From Actinomycetota bacterium (GTDB lineage Bacteria; Actinomycetota; Actinomycetes; Propionibacteriales; Propionibacteriaceae), in the NCBI GenBank assembly GCA_020161795.1, contig JAIUOR010000010.1, positions 1 to 64,000 on the forward strand: a stretch of DNA of 64,000 nucleotides. Reading direction: 5' to 3'. This document shows positions 26,011-34,551 of this stretch, in pieces. The notes under the pieces are model-generated. The model was not told where the DNA came from. It did not search any database and worked only from the letters and a program-made list of their open reading frames with translations. A program made the translations under genes and the position numbers. The first letter of the stretch is position 1. Every line of letters starts with the position of its first letter.

Positions 26011-27216
26011 ATGAGCAGCTACGTCCTTCCCGGGCAGGAGTACACCCGCGACACCTCCTACATCGAGTCGCGGATCACCCTCGACGGCGCGGACGGCTGG
26101 CCGGTCGAGGCCGGCCGCTACCGGCTGGTGGTGGCCCGGGCCTGCCCGTGGGCGAACCGGACGATCATCGTGCGGCGGCTGCTCGGGCTGGAGAACGCGA
26201 TCTCGCTGGGAATGTGCGGCCCGACCCACGACATGCGCTCCTGGACCTTCGACCTCGACCCCCGCGGCCTGGATCCGGTGCTCGGCATCCACTGGCTGGC
26301 GGAGGCCTACTACCGCCGGGTGCCCGGCTATCCCAAGGGCATCACGGTGCCGGCGATCGTCGACGTCCCGAGCGGCGCCGTCGTGACCAACGACTTCGCG
26401 CAGATCACGCTCGACCTCGCCACGCAGTGGCGCGACCATCACCGCCGGGGAGCGCCCGACCTGCTGCCCGAGGCGCACCGCGACGAGCTGGACGAGGTGA
26501 TGCGGCGGATCTACACCGAGGTCAACAACGGCGTCTACCGATGCGGGTTCGCGGGCTCGCAGCGGGCCTACGACGCCGCCTACGACCGGCTGTTCACCGC
26601 GCTGGACTGGCTGGAGGAGCGGCTGTCCACCCGGCGCTACCTGGTCGGCGACACGATCACCGAGGCGGACGTCCGGCTGTTCACCACCCTGGTGCGCTTC
26701 GATCCGGTCTACCACGGACACTTCAAGTGCAACCGGAACAAGCTGATCGAGCTGCCTGCCCTGTGGGCCTACGCTCGCGATCTGTTCACGACTCCCGGTT
26801 TCGGCGACACCGTCGACTTCGACCAGATCAAACGGCACTACTACGAGGTGCATCGCGACGTGAACCCCAGCGGGATCGTCCCGAAGGGACCCGACCTGGC
26901 CGACTGGCTGGAGCCCCATGGCCGCGAGGTGCTGGGCGGAGGCCCGTTCGGCGACGGCACCCCGCCCGGTTCGCCGTTGCCGGACGAGATCGTCCCGCAG
27001 CACGCGACCCCGTTGCCGGGCGGCCTGGCACCGAGCCAGGCCTCACGCCCGTACTACCGGCGCCGGGCGCGGTCGGCGAGGGTGTTGAGCAGGGCCGCGC
27101 CGGTGGCGGCGTCGTCCACCGTGATCGCCAGGTTGCGGCCTCCGGTCCGCTGTACCGTGAGCGCCTCGCCCGAGCGCACCACGATGCCGACCGTGCCCTC
27201 CCGGCCGACGCGGTAG
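26011..27216 (+). CDS. Xi-class glutathione S-transferase/glutathionyl-hydroquinone reductase family
   Basis: This 401-aa member of the YqjG/PcpF-like family has the CPWANR motif with catalytic Cys45, the conserved YPKGITVPAIVD segment and a helical C-terminal domain (GDTITEADVRLFTTLVRFDPVY). Relatives remove glutathionyl groups from quinones; actinobacteria mostly use mycothiol, so the thiol here is uncertain. TACCCT at 25998-26003 lies 7 nt before the ATG with no ribosome site, a leaderless pattern. Family similarity ends near residue 315; the last 55 residues are Arg/Pro/Ser-rich and lie antisense to the end of the next gene, so the true C terminus was probably shorter before loss of a stop or a frameshift near 27050. 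Confidence 0.85.
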   Translation: MSSYVLPGQEYTRDTSYIESRITLDGADGWPVEAGRYRLVVARACPWANRTIIVRRLLGLENAISLGMCGPTHDMRSWTFDLDPRGLDPVLGIHWLAEAYYRRVPGYPKGITVPAIVDVPSGAVVTNDFAQITLDLATQWRDHHRRGAPDLLPEAHRDELDEVMRRIYTEVNNGVYRCGFAGSQRAYDAAYDRLFTALDWLEERLSTRRYLVGDTITEADVRLFTTLVRFDPVYHGHFKCNRNKLIELPALWAYARDLFTTPGFGDTVDFDQIKRHYYEVHRDVNPSGIVPKGPDLADWLEPHGREVLGGGPFGDGTPPGSPLPDEIVPQHATPLPGGLAPSQASRPYYRRRARSARVLSRAAPVAASSTVIARLRPPVRCTVSASPERTTMPTVPSRPTR

Positions 27217-28055
27217 CCCCAGCCGCCGAAGTCGCCCAGGGGTGAGATCGAGCCGACCTCCGCCTGGACCACCTCGTCCAGCGGGACGTGGGTGCGCGGG
27301 CGGGAGATCAGCGGGCTGACCGTGAGGCCGGTGTGATCGACCACCACCCGCCACCGCCCCAGGGCGACCAGCAGCACGGTGAGGAAGCCGACCGTCCCCG
27401 CCCACAGGTCGGCCCACAGCATGCCGCGCCAGAGACCGAGCACAGCCAGGACGACGGTGGCCACGCCTCCGATGCCGGCGATCCAGTGGAAGCCGGGGAT
27501 CTCGACGCTGCGTCGCCAGGAGGCTGCCTCGCTGTCGGAGAGCCGCAGCCGTATCGCATCGGCCGGGACGGCGTCTGCGGCCGGCATCCGGGCGTCGCCG
27601 GGGACGAGCAGGGCGCCGACCGCGGCGATCAGCGCGGCGCCGGCGAAGCCGGCCCACAGCGCCGGATTGACGTCGGGTGCCTGCCGGGCGTCCGCCAGAC
27701 CGCGCTGCAGGTGCAGCGTGCCGGCGATGAACCACGGCAGCGCGATGCCGGACCATAGGCCCAGGAAGACCGCCAGTCGCCGGGTGGCGGCCGCTCGTCC
27801 GGACCGGATGCCGATGGCGGCGGCCAGGCCGCACATCAGCAGGGCGATCAGGATCATCATCCCGATGGCGGACTGCCAGGGCCCGAAGCCGTCCGGCCGT
27901 CCGTCCGCACCCCAATGCACCGCGACCGGGTCGGGCAGCTCAGCGGCGAAGGAGAGCACCCAGATCACGGCGCCGGCGGCGAACAACAGCGGTACCACGA
28001 TGGTCAGCACCGCTGTCAGCAGGCGATGCGGAACGGGGGAGTGCTGACCGGTCAT
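27054..28055 (-). CDS. DUF1648 membrane protein, GntR partner
   Basis: This 333-aa protein has about six hydrophobic segments. The N-terminal part has the DUF1648 pattern (ELPDPVAVHWGADGRPDG) after the first helix; the last 120 residues form a soluble PH-like region (RPRTHVPLDEVVQAEVG). Such proteins are typically co-encoded with YtrA-type GntR repressors; function is unknown, possibly cell-envelope stress sensing. The ATG overlaps the gntR stop codon (ATGA). Its last 163 bp overlap the convergent GST gene. Confidence 0.78.
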   Translation of the reverse strand: MTGQHSPVPHRLLTAVLTIVVPLLFAAGAVIWVLSFAAELPDPVAVHWGADGRPDGFGPWQSAIGMMILIALLMCGLAAAIGIRSGRAAATRRLAVFLGLWSGIALPWFIAGTLHLQRGLADARQAPDVNPALWAGFAGAALIAAVGALLVPGDARMPAADAVPADAIRLRLSDSEAASWRRSVEIPGFHWIAGIGGVATVVLAVLGLWRGMLWADLWAGTVGFLTVLLVALGRWRVVVDHTGLTVSPLISRPRTHVPLDEVVQAEVGSISPLGDFGGWGYRVGREGTVGIVVRSGEALTVQRTGGRNLAITVDDAATGAALLNTLADRARRR

Positions 28056-28405
28056 CGAAAGGCCTCCTTGAGTAGCCCGATGGTGGTGTCCAGGGAGAGT
28101 CCGCGCCGCTTCGCCTCGGCAGCGGCCGAGGTGAGCGCGTCGCGCAGTTGGCGCAGATCCTGCGCGGCTGCGCCGGTGAGGACGGCTCCACGCCCTCGTC
28201 GCAGCTCGATCAGACCCTCGTCGCGCAGTTCCTGGTAGGCGTGCAGCACGGTGTGCAGGCTGATGTCGAGCGAGTCGGCGAGTTCCCGGGCGGAGGGCAG
28301 CCGTTGGCCGGGCCGCAGGTCGCCTCGGGCGGCGGCCGCCCTGATCTGATCGGCCAGTTGCCGGAACAGCGGTTCGGCCCCCGCGAAGTCGATCCGGAAG
28401 AGCAT
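28052..28405 (-). CDS. GntR-family repressor, YtrA subfamily
   Basis: This 117-aa regulator has an N-terminal winged helix (EPLFRQLADQIRAAAARGDL, RPGQRLPSARELA, HTVLHAYQELRDEGLI) and only a short helical C-terminal tail, the YtrA layout with no ligand domain. It overlaps the downstream DUF1648 gene by 4 bp. It probably represses its own operon through the palindrome at 28419-28441. The ATG lies 6 nt after TATGAT, so the mRNA is probably leaderless. Confidence 0.9.
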   Translation of the reverse strand: MLFRIDFAGAEPLFRQLADQIRAAAARGDLRPGQRLPSARELADSLDISLHTVLHAYQELRDEGLIELRRGRGAVLTGAAAQDLRQLRDALTSAAAEAKRRGLSLDTTIGLLKEAFR

Positions 28406-28411
28406 GCTCCA

Positions 28412-28441
28412 ATCATAGTTGTTATATGACAGCTATAACAA
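28412..28441 (-). promoter_or_regulatory. gntR promoter with palindromic operator
   Basis: On the minus strand TTGTTA (28441-28436) and TATGAT (28417-28412) are 18 bp apart. The perfect palindrome TTGTTATA-N7-TATAACAA (28419-28441) fills the -35 box and spacer, the expected site for autorepression. The gntR start codon lies 6 nt after TATGAT. AT-rich in a GC-rich setting. Confidence 0.75.
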
Positions 28442-28526
28442 TTTCGGATCCGGGTACGGGCGCGCGGCGGGGTGGGGCAGAATAGTCCTCGGCCCTGCGT
28501 GAGGGCCCGGTATGAAAGGAATCCCC

Positions 28527-30527
28527 GTGTCTGTCAACCTCACCGTGGTGCGTTCTGAGTTGCGCGAGCCCCAGGTGGTCGAGACGGGCACTACCGGGCT
28601 GGATCTCTTCGGCAACGACAGGACCGTCGTCGCGCTGCGGGTCAACGGCGAACTGCGCGACCTCGCCCGGGAACTCGCCGAGGGCGACGAGATCGAGCCG
28701 GTGCTGATCGATTCGCCCGACGGGCTGGACATCCTGCGGCACTCCACCGGGCACGTCACGGCCCAGGCCGTGCAGGCGTTGTACCCGAACACCAAGCTGG
28801 GCATCGGGCCGTTCATCGCCGACGGCTACTACTACGACTTCGACACCGAGCGCCCGTTCACCCCCGAGGATCTGAAGGCGATCGAGAAGCAGATGAGCCA
28901 GATCGTCCGGGAACGGCAGCGGTTCGTCCGCCGCGTGGTGACCGAGGACGAGGCCCGTGCCGAACTGGCGGACGAGCCCTACAAGCTCGAACTGATCGGC
29001 ATCAAGGGCAGCACGGACGGCACCGAAGGCGCCTCGGTCGAGGTGGGCGGCGGCGAGCTGACCATCTACGACAACGTCCGGCGCGACGGCCATGTCGCCT
29101 GGAAGGATCTCTGCCGCGGCCCGCACGTGCCGCATACCGGCTACCTGAATGCCTACGCCCTGATGCGCACCTCGGCGGCCTACTGGCGCGGCGACCAGCG
29201 CAACGCCCAGCTGCAGCGGGTCTACGGCACCTCCTGGCCGACCCGGGAGGACCTGAAGGAGTACAAGTTCCGGCTGGAGGAGGCCGCCAAGCGCGACCAT
29301 CGCAAGCTGGGCAACGAGCTCGACCTGTTCAGCTTCCCGGACGAGATCGGCTCCGGCCTGCCGGTCTTCCACCCCAAGGGGGCGATGGTCCGGATGGAGA
29401 TGGAGGACTACTCGCGGCGCCGCCACGTCGAGGCCGGCTATTCCTTCGTCAACACCCCGCACATCACCAAGGGGCATCTCTTCGAGACCTCCAAGCACCT
29501 GGAGTGGTACGCCGACGGCATGTACCCCCCGATGCGGGTGGACGAAGAGCGCGACGCGGAAGGCAATGTCACCCGGCAGGGCGCCGACTACTACCTGAAG
29601 CCGATGAACTGCCCGATGCACAACCTCATCTACTCCAGCCGGGGACGCTCCTACCGCGAGCTGCCGCTGCGGCTGTTCGAGTTCGGGCACGTCTACCGCT
29701 ACGAGAAGTCGGGCGTGGTGCACGGTCTCACCCGGGCGCGCGGCTTCACCCAGGACGACGCGCACATCTACTGCGCCCGCGAGCAGATGAAGGACGAGCT
29801 GGCCAGCCTGCTGACCTTCGTCCTGGATCTGCTGCGCGACTACGGCCTGGACGACTTCTACCTGGAGCTCTCCACCCGCAACCCGGAGAAGTCGGTGGGC
29901 GACGAGCAGACCTGGGAGGACGCCACCCGCGTCCTGGCCGAGGTGGCCGAGGCCTCCGGCCTGGAACTCGTCCCGGATCCGGGCGGCGCGGCCTTCTACG
30001 GTCCGAAGATCTCCGTCCAGGCCAAGGACGCGATCGGCCGCACCTGGCAGCTGTCGACCATCCAGCTGGACTTCTTCGAGCCCGAGCTGTTCGAACTGGA
30101 GTACACCGCCCCGGACGGCAGCCGGCAGCGCCCGGTGATGATCCACCGCGCCCTGTTCGGCTCGATCGAGCGCTTCTTCGGCGTGCTGCTGGAGCACTAC
30201 GCGGGCGCCTTCCCGGCCTGGCTGGCTCCGGTGCAGGTGATCTGCATCCCGGTCTCGGCCGACCAGAACGACTACCTGGCCGAGATCGCCGCCCAGCTGA
30301 AGGCGGCCGGCGTCCGGGTGGAGGTGGATGCCAGCGACGATCGGTTCGGCAAGAAGATCCGCAACGCGCAGACCCAGAAGGTGCCGTTCATGCTGATCGC
30401 CGGAGAGACGGACGCCGGCGCCGGCGCGGTCTCGTTCCGCTACCGCGACGGCAGCCAGAACAACGGCGTGCCGACCGCGGCCGCGATCGACGAGATCGTG
30501 ACCGCCTGCCGTCCGCCCAGGCGATGA
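28527..30527 (+). CDS. thrS: Threonyl-tRNA synthetase
   Basis: This 666-aa class II synthetase charges tRNA-Thr. An N-terminal TGS domain (about 1-65) and the editing domain with [12 protein letters not shown] at about 73-84 precede the catalytic core with zinc ligands in [19 protein letters not shown] and MIHRALFGS, and a C-terminal anticodon-binding domain. The GTG at 28527 is chosen because AAAGGA (28515-28520) is well placed; an in-frame ATG at 28512 contains that site and has none of its own. The stop overlaps the HIT gene start (ATGA). No T-box leader is present. Confidence 0.97.
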   Translation: MSVNLTVVRSELREPQVVETGTTGLDLFGNDRTVVALRVNGELRDLARELAEGDEIEPVLIDSPDGLDILRHSTGHVTAQAVQALYPNTKLGIGPFIADGYYYDFDTERPFTPEDLKAIEKQMSQIVRERQRFVRRVVTEDEARAELADEPYKLELIGIKGSTDGTEGASVEVGGGELTIYDNVRRDGHVAWKDLCRGPHVPHTGYLNAYALMRTSAAYWRGDQRNAQLQRVYGTSWPTREDLKEYKFRLEEAAKRDHRKLGNELDLFSFPDEIGSGLPVFHPKGAMVRMEMEDYSRRRHVEAGYSFVNTPHITKGHLFETSKHLEWYADGMYPPMRVDEERDAEGNVTRQGADYYLKPMNCPMHNLIYSSRGRSYRELPLRLFEFGHVYRYEKSGVVHGLTRARGFTQDDAHIYCAREQMKDELASLLTFVLDLLRDYGLDDFYLELSTRNPEKSVGDEQTWEDATRVLAEVAEASGLELVPDPGGAAFYGPKISVQAKDAIGRTWQLSTIQLDFFEPELFELEYTAPDGSRQRPVMIHRALFGSIERFFGVLLEHYAGAFPAWLAPVQVICIPVSADQNDYLAEIAAQLKAAGVRVEVDASDDRFGKKIRNAQTQKVPFMLIAGETDAGAGAVSFRYRDGSQNNGVPTAAAIDEIVTACRPPRR

Positions 30528-31063
30528 GCGAGCCGCTGCCGGAATCGTCCGGGACGCTGGCCGGCGTTCCGGACGGCTTCCAGCGGCTCTGGACGCCGCA
30601 CCGGATGGTCTACATCGACGGCGAGAACAAGCCGGCCAACACCGGTGAATGCCCGTTCTGCGTGGCGCCGTCGCGGGCGGACGCCGACGGGCTGGTGGTG
30701 CATCGCGGGGAGTCGGCCTACGTGGTGATGAACCTCTACCCGTACTCGCCGGGGCACCTGCTGGTCTGCCCCTACCGGCACGTCTCCGACTACACCGACC
30801 TCACCGACGACGAGCGGGACGAGATCGGACGGCTGACCGCCACGGCGATGTCGGTGATCCGTGAGGTGTCGGGGCCGGCAGGGTTCAACCTCGGCATCAA
30901 CCAGGGCGAGGTGGCGGGGGCGGGGATCGCCGCCCATCTGCACCAGCACATCGTGCCGCGGTGGCTGGGCGACTCCAACTTCCTGCCGATCGTCGCCCAG
31001 ACCCGTGCCCTGCCGCAGTTGCTGGAGACCGCGCGTGGGCTGCTGCAGTCGGCCTGGCCGTGA
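30524..31063 (+). CDS. HIT-family hydrolase/Ap4A phosphorylase-like
   Basis: This 179-aa histidine-triad protein has HLHQH at 138-142, catalytic His within [11 protein letters not shown], and CPFC at 43-46, a possible metal site. The M. tuberculosis homologue beside thrS (Rv2613c) is an Ap4A phosphorylase, so degradation of diadenosine tetraphosphate, a by-product of stalled synthetases, is a sensible role. It is translationally coupled to thrS. Confidence 0.88.
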   Translation: MSEPLPESSGTLAGVPDGFQRLWTPHRMVYIDGENKPANTGECPFCVAPSRADADGLVVHRGESAYVVMNLYPYSPGHLLVCPYRHVSDYTDLTDDERDEIGRLTATAMSVIREVSGPAGFNLGINQGEVAGAGIAAHLHQHIVPRWLGDSNFLPIVAQTRALPQLLETARGLLQSAWP

Positions 31064-31079
31064 TGGATAGGCTGTGAGC

Positions 31080-31688
31080 GTGGCTGGAGAACCCTATGAC
31101 ACGACGCGGGTACTGACCCTGCCCAACGTGCTGAGTTTCCTCCGGCTCCTCGGTGTCCCGCTGTTCCTGTGGCTGCTGCTGGTGCGGGAGAACGACATCT
31201 GGGCCGTGGTCGTGCTGGCGGTGGGCGGTGCCTCCGACTGGTTCGACGGCTACCTGGCCCGGAAGTGGAACCAGCGTTCCAGGCTGGGGCAGATTCTCGA
31301 CCCGGCCGCCGACCGGCTCTACATCCTGGCCACCCTGATCGGTTTCGTCGCCCGGGACATCGTCCCGCTGTGGTTGCTGATCCTGCTGGTCAGCCGGGAT
31401 GTCCTGCTGGCCCTGCTCCTGCCGGCGCTGCGGCGCCGGGGCTTCATCAGCCTGCCGGTGCACTTCCTGGGCAAGGCCGCCACCTTCCTGCTGCTGTACG
31501 CCTTCCCGGTGGTGCTGCTGGGTGCCGGCGACGAGCCCTGGCAGCTGGCCTTCCGGATGGTGGGCTGGGCGCTGGTGATCTGGGGAACCGTCCTCTACTG
31601 GTCGGCCGCCGTTCTCTACCTGCGCCAGGGCTTCGAAGTGATCCGCGACTTCCCGCCGCTCACCCGGGTTGCCGGCAGCCAGCCATGA
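31080..31688 (+). CDS. CDP-alcohol phosphatidyltransferase (PgsA2-type)
   Basis: This 202-aa membrane enzyme makes a phospholipid from CDP-diacylglycerol. The signature DG(x)2AR(x)8G(x)3D(x)3D is exact, from DGYLAR to PAADRL. Six hydrophobic helices are seen. The following genes match those after Rv1822 (pgsA2), pointing to phosphatidylglycerol-phosphate or cardiolipin synthesis rather than the inositol enzyme PgsA1. TAGGCT at 31068-31073 ends exactly 6 nt before the GTG at 31080, a leaderless arrangement with its own promoter; a GTG two codons earlier would overlap it. Overlaps the next gene by ATGA. Confidence 0.88.
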   Translation: MAGEPYDTTRVLTLPNVLSFLRLLGVPLFLWLLLVRENDIWAVVVLAVGGASDWFDGYLARKWNQRSRLGQILDPAADRLYILATLIGFVARDIVPLWLLILLVSRDVLLALLLPALRRRGFISLPVHFLGKAATFLLLYAFPVVLLGAGDEPWQLAFRMVGWALVIWGTVLYWSAAVLYLRQGFEVIRDFPPLTRVAGSQP

Positions 31689-32464
31689 GCGCGCAGCGCC
31701 GGGTCGACGAGAGCATGGATCTGCTCAATGACATCGTGCGCCAGCCGATCGATCCCGACTATCCACCGCCCGGCTCCGGTGCCTCACCGCGCCGCTCGGT
31801 GGTGGTGGGCATCGTCCTGCTGCTGTTCGGGCTGATGGCGGGATCCTCGTTGGCCTCCACCCTGCGCGCCGCTCCGCAGATCGAGCAGGAGCGCGTCGAG
31901 CTCCAGGCGCGCGTCGACGAATCCGCCGCCCGGGTGGACGCGCTGCGGGAGGAGGCCGCAGAACTCACCGCCGCCAACCGGCAGCTCACCCAGGCCGGCG
32001 CGGGGCTGGATCCGGCGACCAGGGCCGAGTTGCAGCGGCTGGAGACCACGACCGGGGCCGGCGCGGTGACCGGCCCGGGCGTGGTGATCACCGCGGACGA
32101 CGGCGAGGGCGGTGGCCAGGCCAAGGTGGTGGACGACGACCTGCGGCAGCTGGTCAATCAGCTGTGGCGCAGCGGCGCCGAGGCCATCGCGATCAACGGC
32201 CACCGGCTGAGCTCGCGCACCGCGATCCGGGGAGCCGGCGATGCGATCACCGTGGACTATCGTTCCCTGGCCAGGCCATTCCGGATCGAGGCGATCGGTG
32301 ATGCCGACCGGATCGTGGCCGAGTTCCCCGACTCGCCCGGCGGCCAGTGGTGGGCCTACCTGCAACAGAACTACGGCGTAGCCTTCGAGCTCGGCCGGGC
32401 GGGGGAGCTCACCCTCGCCGCCGACCCGGAGTTGCGGGTGGAGCGGGCGGAGGTCGTCCGATGA
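31685..32464 (+). CDS. DUF881 family membrane protein (Rv1823-like)
   Basis: This 259-aa protein has a short cytoplasmic N terminus, one membrane helix (about residues 37-58), a coiled coil (about 63-115) and the extracytoplasmic DUF881 domain (TGPGVVITADDG, DLRQLVNQLWRSGAEAIAING). The family resembles YlxW/YlxX proteins near division genes; its biochemical role is unknown. It starts within the previous gene's stop. Confidence 0.85.
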   Translation: MSAQRRVDESMDLLNDIVRQPIDPDYPPPGSGASPRRSVVVGIVLLLFGLMAGSSLASTLRAAPQIEQERVELQARVDESAARVDALREEAAELTAANRQLTQAGAGLDPATRAELQRLETTTGAGAVTGPGVVITADDGEGGGQAKVVDDDLRQLVNQLWRSGAEAIAINGHRLSSRTAIRGAGDAITVDYRSLARPFRIEAIGDADRIVAEFPDSPGGQWWAYLQQNYGVAFELGRAGELTLAADPELRVERAEVVR

Positions 32465-32492
32465 GGACGCTGCAGCAGAACGGAGGTGCCGG

Positions 32493-32825
32493 ATGTACGC
32501 GATTCTCGGGCTGGTGATCGGCGTGGCGCTGGGCGTCTTCCTGCAGCCGACCCTGCCGCCCGCCCTGGAGCCCTACCTCCCGATCGCCATCGTGGCGGCG
32601 CTGGACGCCATCTTCGGCGGGCTGCGCGCCTACCTGGAGCACCGGTTCAGCGACAAGGTGTTCGCCGTGTCGTTCATCTCCAATGTGCTGATCGCCGCGC
32701 TGATCGTCTGGGTCGGCGACCAGATCGGGGTCGGAGCCCAGTTGTCGACGGCGGTCGTGGTGGTGCTGGGAATCCGGATCTTCACCAACGCGGCCGCGGT
32801 GCGAAGAGTCCTGTTCCATGCCTGA
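32493..32825 (+). CDS. sbp: Small basic protein (sbp, DUF1290)
   Basis: This 110-aa integral membrane protein has three to four helices and belongs to the family of B. subtilis Sbp, encoded near ftsA-ftsZ. The sequence FGGLRAYLEHRF is conserved. A good GGAGGTG precedes the ATG. It overlaps the next DUF881 gene by 8 bp. Function is unknown. Confidence 0.88.
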   Translation: MYAILGLVIGVALGVFLQPTLPPALEPYLPIAIVAALDAIFGGLRAYLEHRFSDKVFAVSFISNVLIAALIVWVGDQIGVGAQLSTAVVVVLGIRIFTNAAAVRRVLFHA

Positions 32826-33540
32826 GACGCAGCAGCGGAACGGGCGGGGCGGCTGGCTGCGTCCCAGCCGCAGCCAGCTTCTGGTGGCGGTGATCCTGGC
32901 GATCTGCGCACTGGTCGTCACCCTGCAGATCCGTTCCTCGGCCGGAGAGCAGGACTATGCCGGCCTGCGGCGTACCGAGCTGGTGGCGCTGCTGGACGAC
33001 CTGACCGCCGAATCCCGGCGGCTGGAGACCGAGATCGCCGAGCTCCGCAACACCCAGCAGCAGCTGCTGAGCGGCGCCGACCGGCAACGGGTCGCGCTGG
33101 AGGAGGCCGAGCGCCGGCGCGACGAGCTGGCGATCCTGAGCGGCACCGCGCCGACCGTCGGCGAAGGCATCCAGGTGGTGATCAGCGACCCGAACCACGC
33201 CGTGACCGAGACCCTGCTGCTCAATGCGATCGAAGAGCTGCGCGACGCCGGGGCCGAGGTGATGGAGTTCAACGACCAGGTCCGCGTCGTCGCGTCCACC
33301 TGGATCGCGGCGGACGGCGACCGGTTCGTGATGGACGGCGTCACGCTGAACCGTCCGATCGTGATCGAGGCCATCGGACAGCCCCACGCCCTCACCGAGG
33401 CGCTGCGCTATCGCGGCGGCCTGGTCAGCGAGATCCAGGACGAGCGGATCGGGGGCACGGTCTCGATCACCTCCTCGGCCGAGATCACCATCACCTCGGT
33501 GCGCGATCCGGAGACACCTCGCTTCGCCAAGCCGGCCTGA
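32818..33540 (+). CDS. Second DUF881 family membrane protein (Rv1825-like)
   Basis: This 240-aa protein has one membrane helix (about 19-40), a coiled coil (about 48-105) and a DUF881 domain (VGEGIQVVISDP, LNAIEELRDAGAEVMEFND). It pairs with the gene at 31685, with the Sbp gene between them, the standard actinobacterial triplet. The likely envelope or division role is inference from gene order. Confidence 0.85.
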   Translation: MPETQQRNGRGGWLRPSRSQLLVAVILAICALVVTLQIRSSAGEQDYAGLRRTELVALLDDLTAESRRLETEIAELRNTQQQLLSGADRQRVALEEAERRRDELAILSGTAPTVGEGIQVVISDPNHAVTETLLLNAIEELRDAGAEVMEFNDQVRVVASTWIAADGDRFVMDGVTLNRPIVIEAIGQPHALTEALRYRGGLVSEIQDERIGGTVSITSSAEITITSVRDPETPRFAKPA

Positions 33541-33604
33541 GGCTGGGGCCGGTATCGGGCTAAGGTATTGCCGTAGCCCCCGTCCATCGCAGAAGGAGCC
33601 CACG

Positions 33605-33985
33605 GTGTTCCCAGACGATCTTCACTACTCCGCCAAGCACGAGTGGGTGCGCGTCGGCTCCGGGCCGACGGCGCGGGTGGGCATCACCGACTACGCCGCC
33701 GAGCAACTGGGCGACGTGGTCTACGTCTCGTTGCCGCAGGTCGGGGAGGAAGTGGCCCTGGACGACGCCTGCGCCGAGGTGGAATCCACCAAGAGCGTCT
33801 CGGACGTCTACTCGCCGGCCTCCGGAGTGGTGACCGCGGTCAACGAACTCCTGGTCAGCACCCCCGAGACGGTGAACTCCGATCCCTATGGCGACGGCTG
33901 GATCTTCGAGATCGAACTGGCCGATCCTGAGGAACTCGACGACCTGATGGATTCCGATGAGTACGGCGCTCACCTCGCGGGATAG
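33605..33985 (+). CDS. gcvH: Glycine cleavage system H protein
   Basis: This 126-aa lipoyl carrier of the glycine cleavage complex has its lipoyl site at Lys63 in VESTKSVSDVYSP. Length and the flanking GDVVYVSLP are typical. The GTG start follows AGAAGGAG. The other glycine-cleavage genes are not here; the gene belongs to the conserved Rv1826-like position. Its stop lies inside a 15-bp palindrome. Confidence 0.95.
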   Translation: MFPDDLHYSAKHEWVRVGSGPTARVGITDYAAEQLGDVVYVSLPQVGEEVALDDACAEVESTKSVSDVYSPASGVVTAVNELLVSTPETVNSDPYGDGWIFEIELADPEELDDLMDSDEYGAHLAG

Positions 33986-33997
33986 TGGAGTCCACTA
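33983..33997 (+). promoter_or_regulatory. 15-bp palindrome at the gcvH-garA junction
   Basis: TAGTGGA-G-TCCACTA is a perfect dyad that includes the gcvH stop codon. TAGGCT (33996-34001), a possible -10 box, overlaps its right end. It may be an operator for the garA promoter; the regulator is unknown. Confidence 0.4.
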
Positions 33998-34059
33998 GGC
34001 TGAGAGCCAGCCCAGGGATTCTCAGCAAAGCCCGCTGAGGTCCAGGAGGAGGTAACAGG

Positions 34060-34551
34060 ATGTTGCGGTGTCCGGCCTGTGGCCATCAGGTGACCGAGAC
34101 GAGCAATTTCTGCCCGCATTGCGGTGCCAGCCTCGCCAAGGTGTCCGGCGACACCACCCGGGTGATTCCCGCTGCCATCGACGAGATCACCTTCGACGAC
34201 CTCAGCGCCCACGACAAGGCGGCGGTGGAGGCCCTGCCGAGCGATTCGGCGCTGCTCCTCGTCCCGTACGGTACCAACGCCGGGGCGCGCTACCTGATCG
34301 ATGCCGATGTCACGACGGCCGGACGGCACCCCCGGTGCGACATCTTCCTCGACGACATCACCGTCTCCCGGCACCACGCCCGCTTCGTCCGGCGCGACGG
34401 GGAGATCTGGATCAGCGACGAGAACAGCCTCAACGGCACCTACGTGAACCGCGAGCTGATCGAGGGTCAGGTGGCGCTGCATCGCGGCGACGAGGTGCAG
34501 ATCGGCAAGTTCCGGATGGTGTTCTTCGCCGGCCCGGCCGGGCAGGGCTGA
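34060..34551 (+). CDS. garA: FHA-domain protein, GarA/OdhI-like with N-terminal zinc ribbon
   Basis: This 163-aa protein begins with a zinc ribbon (CPAC at residues 4-7 and CPHC at 19-22). The segment GDTTRVIP resembles the phosphorylatable Thr motif of GarA/OdhI. The FHA domain (about 75-155) has GRHPRCDIFLD, SRHHARF and NGTYVN. In relatives the phosphorylated tail binds its own FHA and controls 2-oxoglutarate dehydrogenase and glutamate enzymes. Synteny with Rv1827 supports the call. The zinc ribbon is absent from GarA itself. A strong AGGAGGAGGT precedes the ATG. Confidence 0.85.
   Translation: MLRCPACGHQVTETSNFCPHCGASLAKVSGDTTRVIPAAIDEITFDDLSAHDKAAVEALPSDSALLLVPYGTNAGARYLIDADVTTAGRHPRCDIFLDDITVSRHHARFVRRDGEIWISDENSLNGTYVNRELIEGQVALHRGDEVQIGKFRMVFFAGPAGQG

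Noticed and set aside
28442..28526. T-box leader for thrS
   Set aside because: Too short and lacks the T-box sequence; actinobacterial T-boxes are mostly on ileS.
28422..30197. 591-codon frame antisense to thrS
   Set aside because: thrS motifs are complete on the plus strand; the antisense product is His/Arg/Gly-rich noise.
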